This document shows, piece after piece, positions 36,061 to 46,636 of a stretch of DNA of 64,000 bases. A model generated the notes under the pieces. That model was not told the origin of the DNA. It was given only the letters and a program-made list of their open reading frames with translations, and made no database searches. The translations under genes and the position numbers were made by a program. The stretch is taken from NCBI GenBank assembly GCA_022496805.1, contig CM040093.1:7960213-8024212 (forward strand), written 5' to 3'. Positions within the stretch are counted from its first letter, which is position 1. Each line of letters begins with the position of its first letter. Origin of the DNA: Pohlia nutans. Its lineage: Eukaryota; Streptophyta; Bryopsida; Bryales; Mniaceae.

Positions 36061-37555
36061 TTATCCTACCCTTCGAATAGTCGCATTCATAATTTTATCA
36101 ACCTCATTTTCAACAGTAATCAATTTTGCACCTGATTTGTCAAAAACATCATGGGCAAGATCTGCAACCCATTCATCTGCTTTTTCTATTGCTGCTCCAG
36201 CATTATTGATTATATGAGATGCTTTCTTTTCAGCATTTTTTTCTATTATAAATGTAACAAATCATTATATTAATTATATTTTTATTATTAGTTGAATTTA
36301 GCAAAAATTTATAAAAATATTAAAGTAAAAAGTTCTATTCTAGTTTATAAAAAAATTATCTTAAATTTTTATAAAAAAAGAACACTGATTTTATCATTAA
36401 TATAGTACTTGAATTTTTCTTTATAAAATATTTTAATTTAAAAGCTATTGATTGAACATTAAAATTTGAAAATGTTAAAATACATTAAATTACACCACAT
36501 GTTTAATAGCATTATAATTATACAATGTCTTTTAAATAATTTAAGTTATTAAAAGAATGAGTTACATAACTTATATTGTATTGGTTGTATTTTAAATAAT
36601 TTGTACATGCTAACCTTATGTATAATGAATTTGAAATAGAAAATTAATAAAAAAAAATGAATATCAGATGCAAAATATTGCAATTTAAATGTGGTATTCT
36701 TGAACAATCAATGATAATAATTGAATTTTCCATTTTGCCATGCATGATAATTCTTGAAAAATGAATATACATATACAAAAACAATGTTAAAACAACTCTT
36801 TAGCAAAAAAATTTACAAAGAAACCAAACAATTGTTTTCAATCACTCCACACATATTGTATTTTGCAACAAATAATTCTCTTACAAAACTTCATCAAGCT
36901 CTTAAATTTTTTGAACTGCAAATTTGATTTTGTCAATAATATAACCAATACAAATACGAATGCAAATTTATAATATACAGTGACGAATAATATTTTATTC
37001 AATGATCTACACTAAATTTTCAATACTTGTTTGATCAAATGCAACAGCTGTTTGTTTATATACTGCTCCAGTTTGTTGATTAACCCTGTCTTTCAAATCA
37101 TTAGAAGCTATTTTTAATGTCTCCAAACCACGTTTTCCAATTTCTATACTTGCATCTTTGGCCTCAAAAACTTTTTTTGTTGCCTTATTCAAATGTTCTT
37201 GCGGTGTTGATGAATGTTTATTTAAGATGTCAAATGTTGGGTTTTCAACCCATTCTGAAACTTTAATTGATGTTGGCTTCATGATTTCTTCATTTGCTCG
37301 ACTCAAACTATTTCTATATTGATTTTTATTATCTTCAATTTTTCCGTTCATGCCACTAATCATATCCCTACTAGCAGAATTTACTTTGAATGGCATACTA
37401 TTAGCTTTCTCCCAAATTTGTATTTCACTTTCAGATACTTTCACTATTGAATTATCAAAATTATGTGAAATTGAATATAGTTTGGGTGACCAAAACATCA
37501 CTGACACAATTGAAAGCATAAACAACCCCAGGCCAATATTATCAAGAATTTTCAT
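36061..37555 (-). CDS. LEA-like protein with N-terminal membrane anchor, two exons
   Basis: Exon 1 (37555-37027) starts at ATG with MKILDNIGLG and a hydrophobic segment at residues 7-22, a signal anchor or signal peptide. Lys/Glu/Ala/Ser-rich amphipathic helix follows (KKVFEAKDASIEIGKRGLE). Donor GTATTG at 37026 and an acceptor after TTTATAATAG at 36242 join in phase to exon 2 (36242-36061), which reads AEKKASHIINNAGAAIEKAD and ends MNATIRRVG, for about 236 aa. Without splicing the first frame alone is 182 aa (37007-37555). The amphipathic pattern resembles LEA_4-like proteins; the family assignment is inferred. It shares strand and base composition with the 391-aa neighbour. Confidence 0.5.
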
Positions 37556-37829
37556 ATTTTGAGTTGTGATGGAGTTTTTATTTTAAAACATAATTGTTTA
37601 TTATAGACTTTCTTTCTTACATAGTGTTAAAAATATATATTTTCATGTTTTAAAGCACATATCATTATTGTGGTTATTTTTCATATAATTTGTTTTCTCA
37701 TAATCAGGTAATAAAAAACACGATATATTTCTTGAATACTAATTTCAAATAATTTTAATATGAAGCACTTAATTTTAAAATTTTGAATTATTCAATAATG
37801 TATCTTCAACATAATATGTGAGCATAATA

Positions 37830-38671
37830 CATCACTTGCCCAAACAAAGTGTAAAAATCAATTTGCTCAAACAAAGCATAGAACACAATTTTTTAAAATT
37901 GCATTTGATATAAGACATGCTCAAACCAAGTTTAAAACAAATTTTACTCAAACCAAATGTTACATATGACTTGTTCAAACTATACTCAAAACAAAGCTTG
38001 TTTCAAATCACGCTTGAAATCTAACTTGCTCAATTCGCTTAAGTATAAAACAAAACTCATTCCAAATCACGCTTGAAATCCAATTTGCTCAAATCACTAA
38101 TAAAAATAATTTGTTCCAATCACGCTTAAAATCCAACTTGCAAAATCACTTATAAAGCAAAATTCGTTCCATTCACGCTTAAAAACCGAACTTGTTCAAT
38201 TTGAAAAACAAAGTTTGTTTCCAATCGAAGGTGAAAAACAAACATATAACAAACAAAGTGTGAAACAAAATTTGCTCAAACCATACATATAACATTACTC
38301 ACTTAACCCTAAAAGACTAAGGATTCATAGTATTGAAATATCAAATTCAATTGATCATAAAGTAAAAATAATAATTTAGATGAGACCTAGTTTTATATCA
38401 TTAGAATCAATGAAGAACATTACATGTGTTGGTCAATAAATAAATAAATTTGAACAAAAAGAAGTTCACAAAGGACCTACTCAAAACTGCCAATTAAAAA
38501 CATGAGGCCCAATTTGGGCTTCTTGGTCCTTTCTCTCCGTAGGGATTAAATCGAGCATCAAACAAAGCTTCCTCAAACCAAGCGCAAAACAAAGCTTCCT
38601 CAAACCAAGCGCAAAACAAAGCTCCCTTGCAAAACAAAGCTCCTTAAACTGAACGTAGATCAAAGCCCCAT
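37830..38671. repeat. Degenerate minisatellite upstream of NDUFB8, left part
   Basis: Units of about 27 bp around GCTCAAACCAAGCGCAAAAC. They are loose at the left and clear at 38550-38660. A family A element interrupts the array at 38303-38549. Confidence 0.7.
38303..38549 (+). mobile_element. TTAA MITE, family A, copy 4
   Basis: Ends TTAACCCTAAAAGACTAAGG and TTGGTCCTTTCTCTCCGTAG then GGATTAA, both diverged. The interior is colinear with the other A copies. Confidence 0.7.
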
Positions 38672-38778
38672 TTAACCCCTAAGCGTCTAAAACGCCAAAT
38701 ATGGCCATCTACATCACTAAACTTTGCAACAGTGGCATTTTCTCATTTTACCTTGGTTTTTGATTGAAATACATCATT

Positions 38779-39351
38779 TTAACCCCTAAATGTCCAACTG
38801 TCTAGATTTCAGACGATGAACAAATTTGAACTCCATTTTTTATTCATCATGCACTTTTTACAGTGTGAATTTTTTACTAATTTTTTATGGAATGGTAGCT
38901 TAATGCATGTATGATCCGATTAGAAAGGGGATGATTTGTGAAAATTTTATGCCTCATTTCATGCCACATTGTTCCACCAATTTTTTTGAAGATTTTAGTG
39001 TAAAAGTGCTCTTGAAAAAGTCAACTCATAAAATCAAGCAACAAAAGAATCTCCAAAAATCACTACAGATAGAGTATTACATTTCAATCCATCACAACAA
39101 AATTCATTCTTAGATTGTCAATATTTTATTCGTAATCAAATTACAAAAGAATTTTGAATTTTGAGTTTCAAATTTTATACAAAAATATTTGTGATAGCAA
39201 TTGTAGATCTAACCGTATGGATAAAATCTAAAATTCATAATGTACAACTTTTATTCATACATCAAGTTCCAAATATCCCTCTTAGTTGTATTTATAATGC
39301 ATCTTTGCAAAATTGCCAAATTTGGGGAAGGTTAGGACATTTAGGGATTAA
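38779..39351 (-). mobile_element. TTAA MITE, family C, copy 2, in the nested train
   Basis: 573 bp. It starts at the TTAA inside B and ends at TTAATCCC, which is also the start of the next element. Confidence 0.85.
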
Positions 39352-40088
39352 TCCCTAAATGCCGCCGAGACCAAAAATTGGCTTCTGAATGAAGTTGACT
39401 GTTCAATTCCAACTTCTACGTGGATGATTTCCATCCAATTCTTCATGTAAAGGACTTTTCTTGGTCATGCCACCTTTTCAAGTTAGATTCAAATCATTCA
39501 AGCTATTTTAAGATTTTACATGGGGTCCCAACTACAAAAAGAGTCGTAAAAACGGTTCACCGTGTAGTGTATTTTGAATTTTTTTGCTTGTTCTACTTAA
39601 ACTAAATTTAGGCCATGAAAATGAGTTCCATTGCATGTGAGCTTAACCAACAAAATAAAGCTTGCCAAGTCTAGTTTCTACTCCACTTTGAATTTTTGGA
39701 AAGAATTGAAAATTGAGTGTTTTATTGTAGTTACAAGTTTGGTAGGTATCACCAAGGTGTAGCAAAATTTTCTAAATTTAGATACACAGATGATTTTCAT
39801 TAACTAAACTTTTCTTCATTGTAATTTACACCTTAGGTAAAAAATCGGAATTTTCTAGTACATTTTGTAATTAATATAGATTTTCTTTACAATCACTTCA
39901 TAAAACCATAGTAATTTCAAATTTTCACCAAAATTTATGAAAAATTCATGATTTGTAGTAGACATGTGACTTCATCTACTAAAATATAAATATGAATTCT
40001 TGTATTATTTTTAGTAGCAAAATTGAGTGTGATAGATAAAGCATGATTGCATGGTCATAGGCCCAACCTTTAGGGGTTTAGGGGTTAA
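39348..40088 (+). mobile_element. TTAA MITE, family D, copy 1
   Basis: It starts TTAATCCCTAAATGCCGCCG. The interior reads through GGCCCAACCTTTAGGGG, then a short TTTAGGGGTTAA duplication where it meets copy 2. Confidence 0.85.
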
Positions 40089-40817
40089 CCTCTAAAGGTT
40101 GGGCCTATGACCATGGAATCATGCTTTATTTACCACACTCAATTTTGAGACTAAAAATAATACAAGAATTCAACTTTATATGTTTATTAGATGAAGCCAC
40201 ATGCCTACTACAAATCATGAATTTTTCATAAATTTTGGTGAAAATTTGAAATTACTATGGTTTTATGAAGTGATTGTAAAGAAAATTCATATCAATTACA
40301 AAATGTACTAGAAAATTCCGATTTTTTTACCAAAGGTGTCAATTACAATGAAGAAAAGTTTAGTTATAAAAATCATCCGTGTATCTAAATTTAGAAAATT
40401 TTGCTACACCTTGGTGATACCTACCAAACTTGTAACTACAATAAAACACTCAATTTTCAATTCTTTCCAAAAATTCAAAGTGGAGTAGAAACTAGACTTG
40501 GCAAGCTTTATTTTGTTGGTTAAGCTCACATGCAATGGAACTCATTTTCATGGCCTAAATTTAGTTTAAGTAGAACAAGCAAAAAAATTCAAAATACACT
40601 ACACGGTGAACCGTTTTTACGAATCTTTTTGTCGTTGGGACCCATGTAAAATCTTAAAATAGCTTGAATGATTTGAATCTAATTTGAAAAGGTGGCATGA
40701 CCAAGCAAAGTCCTTCACATGAAGAATTGGATGGAAATCATCCACGTAGCAGTTGGAATTGAACAGTCAGCTTCATTCATGAGTCAATTTTTGGTCTCGG
40801 CGGCATTTAGGGGTTAA
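40085..40817 (-). mobile_element. TTAA MITE, family D, copy 2, inverted
   Basis: 733 bp. It is almost identical to copy 1 but inverted, ending CGGCGGCATTTAGGGGTTAA. Confidence 0.85.
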
Positions 40818-41621
40818 TCCTTTAGTGCCCAGGGTGGTTCTAGAGAAACCACCATTTTTTGGGTGATGTTTCTTTAAAACTCTCTCTGTTGAAATTAGGG
40901 ATACTATTAATAGTATTCAACCGTACGAATGTAAGCATAGCTTAATGAAACAAGTCTCGGTTAAATCTTGGTAAGATCGAACCGTTGGATTGGAAGATTA
41001 TAGTATATCTTTGAACTGTGTAATGCACACTCAAAAATGAGATTTTGGGGGGTGTGTGACTTCAAAGTTAAATAGAATTTGGGTTAAATTTTCAAAAATA
41101 GAAGTGAAGATGTTCAGCAATGACTTGTGTCAACACCTCTTCATTGCAATCTTTCATGTCAAGAACAGACTTATACATAATTATTGTGAATTTTATAAGT
41201 GAGATTGACTTATCCATGTACGGTTTAGGTCAAAATTTATACGTTCAAATAAGAAAGGAGTTGGTACATTGATCAAGATTAGACTACATACACTAATGAA
41301 CATGAACAAGAGAACACAATCCACAAAAAAAATACAAGATAACAAACTTGCAAACACAAGAAATACCACATAGTACGTGTGTTGTATTTGTAAGTATATG
41401 CTGTATTTTGAGGTATTTGCAGTATTTTGGTGTTTTGTACATAGGTATTTGGATAGCTAAGAAAGGCAGATTCCAAATTTTCTTTTTGCATCATCTGCAA
41501 GATCAAAAGTTACACATCTGAACTTCACACACCGGACTGAGATGGTTCACAGAGTTTCCAGCATTTCATTTTCTAGTGATCTAGTGACCACTTAGTGGTT
41601 ACCTGGGCACTAAAGGGTTAA
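40814..41621 (-). mobile_element. TTAA MITE, family E, copy 2
   Basis: 808 bp with ends TTAATCCTTTAGTGCCCAGG and CCTGGGCACTAAAGGGTTAA. Inverted relative to 6031-6847. Confidence 0.88.
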
Positions 41622-41759
41622 AGCTCTTGTTATATACTGCGAGATCAACAATGTCAATTGTGTCAAAACTGAAGTCATTTCCAGACAAACAAATGATTTG
41701 CAGCAGGGGTCCAACTTTCCTACACTACAGAAAATACACAGTGGACGCTTAGGGGTTAA

Positions 41760-41885
41760 ACCAAGCGCAAAACCGAGTTCCCTCAAACTAAGCGCGAAAC
41801 CGAACTCTCTCGAACCGAGCGCAAAACCGAGTTCCCTCAAACTGAGCGCGAAACCGAACTCTCTCGAACCGAGCGCAAATCGAGC
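41760..41885. repeat. Minisatellite upstream of NDUFB8, right part
   Basis: About five units of 27-28 bp alternating between CAAGCGCAAAACCGAGTTCC and CGCGAAACCGAACTCTCTCG forms. It is the continuation of the left part, split by the B element with its insertions. Confidence 0.8.
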
Positions 41886-41897
41886 CTCGTGGCTGGG

Positions 41898-41914
41898 TGG
41901 GCTTCAAACCCTAA
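41898..41914 (+). promoter_or_regulatory. Site II (TGGGCT) plus telo-box (AAACCCTAA) upstream of NDUFB8
   Basis: TGGGCT lies at 41898-41903 and AAACCCTAA at 41906-41914, about 105 bp before the ATG. By established knowledge of plant promoters, site II (TGGGCY) combined with a telo-box is common upstream of genes for ribosomal and mitochondrial respiratory proteins. The pairing and position fit a core regulatory site for NDUFB8; function is inferred. Confidence 0.5.
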
Positions 41915-42016
41915 TCAACCCCACTCTTGCTTTCACATTTTGCATTTCGCCTTTCACTTTACGCATTTGCATTTGGTAAATCGTTGTGGGAGGAATTGCA
42001 ATATTCACAGGGAGCG

Positions 42017-44796
42017 ATGGCATCGGGAGGGATGAGTGCCGCAAAGGGCATGAGCACGCTGTTTCGGCGAGGCTGCAACCCCATTACCTCGGCAATGCGC
42101 TTGCGAGCTGGTGCGGGCCTGCCCGTAGGCGTCATGGAAGCCCCTTCTTCTCCTGTGAGTGCCGGGATTTTTTTTCATTGCTTTGTTGTACGCGACAATC
42201 AATCTTTTGTATATGTTTTGAGGAGCTTTTTAGGTCACGGAGTTAACCCCTAAGCGTCCATTGTGTATTTTCTGTAGCGTAGGAAAATTGAACACCCTGC
42301 TGCAAATCATCTGTTTGTGTGAAAACGACTTATCGACACTGTTGATCTAGTAGTACAGAACAAGAGCTTTAAAATGATGTATTGCAATCAGAAAACCGAG
42401 GTAAAATGAGAAAATGCCACCGTGTGATGCAGATGGTCATATTGGGCGTTTTAGACGCTTAGGCGTTAAAGTTGTCGAAAGTCTTGTAATAATGATCTCG
42501 GGGAGGAGGACGCTTTTAATTTGCAGCTTGATCATGGCCATGATCTGTCCATTTCCTTCTGTCCTGTTCTTGGAGAACAGTAGCCTGTTTTCAGACCTAC
42601 AAGATTGTGTCTGGTGATCATACACGGCTAATTAAGTTTTTGTTGAAGAAACTTTAGTTGAGCTTGTGTATAGGACTAGAAATTCACTGTTGTTCTTGTG
42701 GGTCTCTGTCTATAGAATTTCTTTGCGATGGATCGATGTCCAGTTAGGGTTTTGGTTTTCAGGTGCCGAATTGGATTTAGATTCCGTAGAATGTGTGAAC
42801 GGGAGATTACTATTTCTCGCGAATATGATTTTTTGTATAGTTTCTGCATAAGAAGTCTTTTGAGGGTTCTTTTTGGAGTACATGTGCAAGGTCTTTACAT
42901 TATTTCTCCATGTGACGGAGTTTATTCTAGTTAGGGTTTTATTGTTTTTTCGACCCGTCAATAGTATTTATCGAATTTCGTTCTGTTTTGCTGTGTTGAT
43001 GTGCAGCTCCCCGAGAGTGCAGAGCTTCTTTGGGACGATGGAAGTCCGTTTCCGGAGCCTTGTCTTGATAATGTGGCGCCCATGGTTGGCAAGGTACAAT
43101 TGTAAGAGACATGATGTGATTTTGTAGAGGAATTTTGAGCTATGGTAGGTCTTGTCTTCGTGTCTGCCTACTGCGATACTCAATTCCTAGAATTATCTGA
43201 ATTATCACTCAATCACATGTTTCCTCTTAATGATGTAACATTTTTCTACAGCTCTGCCCATTCTATAATTGTTCACAAGCTAATCATTATGTATCTAGCG
43301 TAAATTTAGGGTGAAAATGATAGTGGAATGGGTAGGCTTTGACCGTATCAAGCAGAAAGGAAATCTACCTCTGGGACCCGATTGAGTTGTAAATTTTTTG
43401 GCCCTATGCTCTTTTTTTGCTTCTTTCAATTGATCACCGTCACTGTCAAAAAGAAAACAAAGAAATGTACATCGGATGTAGAATATGTCAGTGAACTACA
43501 TCTCTCTTGACAGGATTTAGAATTAAAAGAGGTGCCTCTCAGCCCCTGTTTAAACCCCCGAATCCGATTGATCCCAAAATATCTTGGAGCTTGTGCAGTA
43601 CGAAGCGTTAGCTTGGACGACGGGAGGTATGGGATTGTTTGCTGCAATTGCTGGAGCTGCTGCCTGGAGCGACAAAGCTTCAAGAATTCCATTTGTAAGT
43701 AAAGCTTCCTTTTTGCTTCCATCTCGAGTCAATACTATGTGATCCCATTGCAGATTGCTGCAGTGCGAGCTATGTACTACTCCCTCTGTCAGGAAATAAC
43801 TGTCCTAGTTTTTGGCGTGTTTCAACTGAACGCTTTTTTTTTTTTTTTTTTTTTTTTTTCCCAAAAAAGTGCCGTCTCAGTACTCAAAAATGGTCTATCT
43901 TTGAGTACCCTTTGACGCTCCTGTGTCCATATAATAGACAATGAACAGATTGTCAGCCTTCTCTTGACTACATCCTGTACAGTTTTTCACCCATTCAAAT
44001 TTTCCTTGGTTATTGTGCTAGTTGACTACCATTTGTACAGTATAGATCTTCAAAGTAAGATATTGTGATTAATTTTTTTAAATGACAAAATTGGTTTATG
44101 TAAGTTTCACTCTTAGTTCAAAAAGTGAGACCTTAACAATGATTCTCCAAAATAAGTAGAATCAAATAATGGAAATTATACCATCATAAGGTGCATATTA
44201 TTCCAAATTCGTTATAATTATTTTTAATTAAATTGTTAATTTGGGATTTTAAAGTGAATTTCAAAAGAAAACCTTGCAAAATTAACTGAAAACTATTAAT
44301 AAAAAATATGATAAATCCAACCGTACAGATGTGATCTCCACATTGAGATTTACAACTTTCCTTTATATATCAACTCCTTTTTTTGATTCATCAAACATTT
44401 TATAACACATCTTTGAAATCGGTGGTGGATCTGGATGTTAAAGGGCAATAGTATGTAGTTTTTGCGTCACTTTCATTGTCCGCCCCATTTGAAGTATAAA
44501 TCAGAGGACAATTTTGTTGGAAAAAAAAATGCCAAAAACTAGGACAATTATTTCCAGACATAGGGAGTATGTACTAATGTCTTGTCGAGAGCCGGCTATG
44601 AATTTGGATGTATGTGTGGCTATCCACTCAGTGTTGATGTTGCCAGAAGAGGGGTATGTATCGACTGTTTTCCCTTGTACATTATGACCGCTGAATATCA
44701 ACATGTGACCCAGAACTCTTTGATTTTTTCCTGCAGACACCACGGGAGTACCCTTACGACAACTTGCGAGTGGAGCTCGGTAAAGATCCTTGCTAA
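42017..44796 (+). CDS. NDUFB8: NADH dehydrogenase (ubiquinone) 1 beta subcomplex subunit 8, complex I accessory subunit
   Basis: Four exons, 42017-42154, 43007-43093, 43599-43694 and 44737-44796, all phase 0 with GT/AG borders, encode 126 aa, the usual length of the plant protein. Exon 1 is an Arg-rich, Ala-rich N-terminus (SAMRLRAGAGLPVG) typical of this subunit. Exon 2 has the LPESAELLWDDGSPFPEPCLD block. Exon 3 has YEALAW followed by a single membrane helix (about residues 82-98). Exon 4 ends TPREYPYDNLRVELG. By family knowledge it is a single-pass subunit in the membrane arm of mitochondrial complex I. Intron 1 holds an inverted B-type MITE and intron 3 a 788-bp MULE-like element containing an old J element. 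A donor inside exon 4 (after GAGCTCG) and an acceptor near 44847 could give an alternative tail. A site II motif and a telo-box lie just upstream. Confidence 0.95.
42243..42469 (-). mobile_element. TTAA MITE, family B, in NDUFB8 intron 1
   Basis: 227 bp with TTAACCCCTAAGCGTCCA and the inverse end AGACGCTTAGGCGTTAA. It has an unoccupied copy of the interior TTAA. Confidence 0.88.
43780..44567. mobile_element. MULE-like element in NDUFB8 intron 3
   Basis: Flanked by the exact 9-bp repeat TATGTACTA (43771-43779 and 44568-44576). The inverted ends of about 37 bp begin CTCCCTCTGTCAGGAAATAA and CTCCCTATGTCTGGAAATAA. It contains a poly(T) run and an old J-type TTAA element. Confidence 0.75.
43904..44449 (-). 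mobile_element. TTAA MITE, family J, old copy nested in the MULE-like element
   Basis: 546 bp, colinear and inverted with 62057-62604. Shared blocks include CCTTGCAAAATTAA and AAATCCAACCGTACAGATGT. The ends are decayed to TACCCTTTGACG and GTTAAAGGGCAAT. Confidence 0.75.
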
Positions 44797-46057
44797 GGTA
44801 GTAGTTCTAATGTAGGGTAGAATAACACCTATTGTGTGTCTTCGCAGTTACCAAACTGAAGGGAATTCTCTACAGACATTGTAACCCATTATGCATGTCT
44901 ATGGAGCTAGCCTCCAAGACTTCAGGCATTGTGGCTGTGTGGCATTGTGCAAGTAACATTGTTACCCAAGTGGATTGCCAATCTTTTTCTTGTACAGGCT
45001 GACTACAATAAAGTGACGATGGGTAGGGTTTCTTGCTTCCACGTTATTGTTATTATTTGGCTAGTTGTTACATGCTATGTTCTCTGGATCATCCAGAATG
45101 TTCTTGGAAAAGCCAATTAGTGTGCAAAATGAACTGGGAGGTTTGAAATGGCTTTAGCTTGGGTCATAAGAGATTTGTGATCGTGAGATCGTTGGATATC
45201 TGCAATGTAGTGAAAATACAGGAAGCTCATGTTGTGTCAGCGAAAAGGACTGGGCGAATCCCAATTACAGGAAGCTGTTTAGGGTTCTTTAAAAAAATGG
45301 AGCATGAGATTTATTTTCTGCAAAAAAATTCGGGTGATGGGTTTTCGTCGGGATCCTATTATTATACTTGATTTTCTTGTGACTTAAAAGTATAATTAAC
45401 ACTAAGGTACTGAGATAGGGACTGGATTTGCATTTTGACAGTAAAGAAGCATACAGAGAAAATGAGTGGTTGATTCTCCACATTGGTTGATCAATTCTTT
45501 GTTGAGCATTCTATATTCATATTCATTGATATGAATGAGTAAGCTTTGTGGAGTTCATAAATAGGTTGATATTTTCATATTCATTGAGAAATCATGAAAT
45601 ATATATTTTAGATATTATAGTTATTTGAAAAGAGGCCCTATGATTTGAGACTTGTAGTCTTGTAAGGTGAGTTTGCATCCCAATATAAGCAAAATCTAAC
45701 ACATATTGTTCATGAATAGTCCTTTGGTTGACTCTCCTAGGTTTGGGGGAACTTGTGAGAATTTTCTTCTTGCATTGAGGAGGTCATAAGTTCCATACTC
45801 CAACGATGCAGGGCCTTGCTTTAGATTATTCTCCAATTCATCATAGACTAGTTTTGCAATTTTTTTGAATCCAAAACGAGTCTAAGGTGAGTTTTCACTT
45901 TGAGACACTCTTTTCGGTTAACTCTATTGTATGTGATTTATTTAAGATTTTGATAAGAACCTTGGCAAGGACAAAGTAGTAGTATCTTATGTCTCCAATG
46001 ATGAGAAATAATTGAAACGAGGATATTATTAACAAATGAGAGATAGTAACTTGTTTG
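44797..46057. other. NDUFB8 3' region and intergenic
   Basis: It holds the 3' UTR and a partial M-type element at 45700-45930 ending CTTTTCGGTTAACTCT. No other feature was recognised. Confidence 0.35.
45007..45012 (+). terminator. Possible poly(A) signal AATAAA of NDUFB8
   Basis: The first AATAAA after the stop codon lies about 210 bp downstream on the gene's strand. Plant poly(A) signals are loose, so this is only a candidate. Confidence 0.3.
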
Positions 46058-46636
46058 TTTAGCTCCTAAATGCCCTGACCTCTCTCCAAATTTGGCAATT
46101 TTGCAAAGGTGAATTATGAAATGCAACTAAGAGGAATATTTTGAACTTGATGTATGAATGAAAGTTTTACATTATGAATTTTAAACTCTATTTATATAGT
46201 TAGATTTGCAATTGCTATCACCAGTATTTTTGTATAAAATTTCAAACTTGAAATTCAAAATTATTTTGTAATTTAATTACAAAATAAGATATTGACAATT
46301 TGTGGATGAAATTTGCTGAAATGGTTTGAAATGTAATACTCTAAGTGTAGTGATTTTTGGAGATTTTTTGGTTGCTTAAATTTTATGAGTTTAATTTTGC
46401 AAGAGCACATTTAGACTAAAATCTTTGAATTTTTGGTGAATCACTGCAACATGAAAGGAGGCATAAAATTTTCACAAATCTTCCCCTTTCTAATCAGATC
46501 ACACATGCATGAAGCTAACTTCCCATAAAATCTACCATCAAAATTTCATGCTGCAAAAAGATCATCACAAATGAGAAAACATGAAGTGATTCTATACATC
46601 AGTCATTTTCTACCTGATTGGGCAGTTAAGGGTTAA
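46058..46636 (+). mobile_element. TTAA MITE, family C, copy 3
   Basis: Left TTAGCTCCTAAATGCCCTGA, right GGGCAGTTAAGGGTTAA. The interior matches the other C copies. Confidence 0.75.

Larger units (their letters stand above)
38672..41759 (+). mobile_element. TTAA MITE, family B, split by four other elements
   Basis: The left part (38672-38782) starts TTAACCCCTAAGCGTC and stops at ATCATTTTAA. The right part (41618-41759) resumes TTAAAGCTCTTG and ends GACGCTTAGGGGTTAA. The intact B copy at 42243 reads straight through as ATCATTTTAAAGCTCTTG (inverse strand). Confidence 0.9.

Noticed and set aside
37830..38671. CRISPR-like array
   Set aside because: The repeats are contiguous and degenerate, without spacers, in a plant nuclear sequence.
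41698..41979. 93-codon repeated frame upstream of NDUFB8
   Set aside because: It is the minisatellite read as codons, running into the promoter.
44080..44352. Exchange of interiors between a MULE-like and a TTAA element
   Set aside because: The match to 62057-62604 extends to both J termini, so simple nesting explains it.
43780..44567. Stowaway (Tc1/mariner) MITE, suggested by CTCCCTC ends
   Set aside because: The flanking duplication is 9 bp (TATGTACTA), not TA, so a MULE-like origin fits better.
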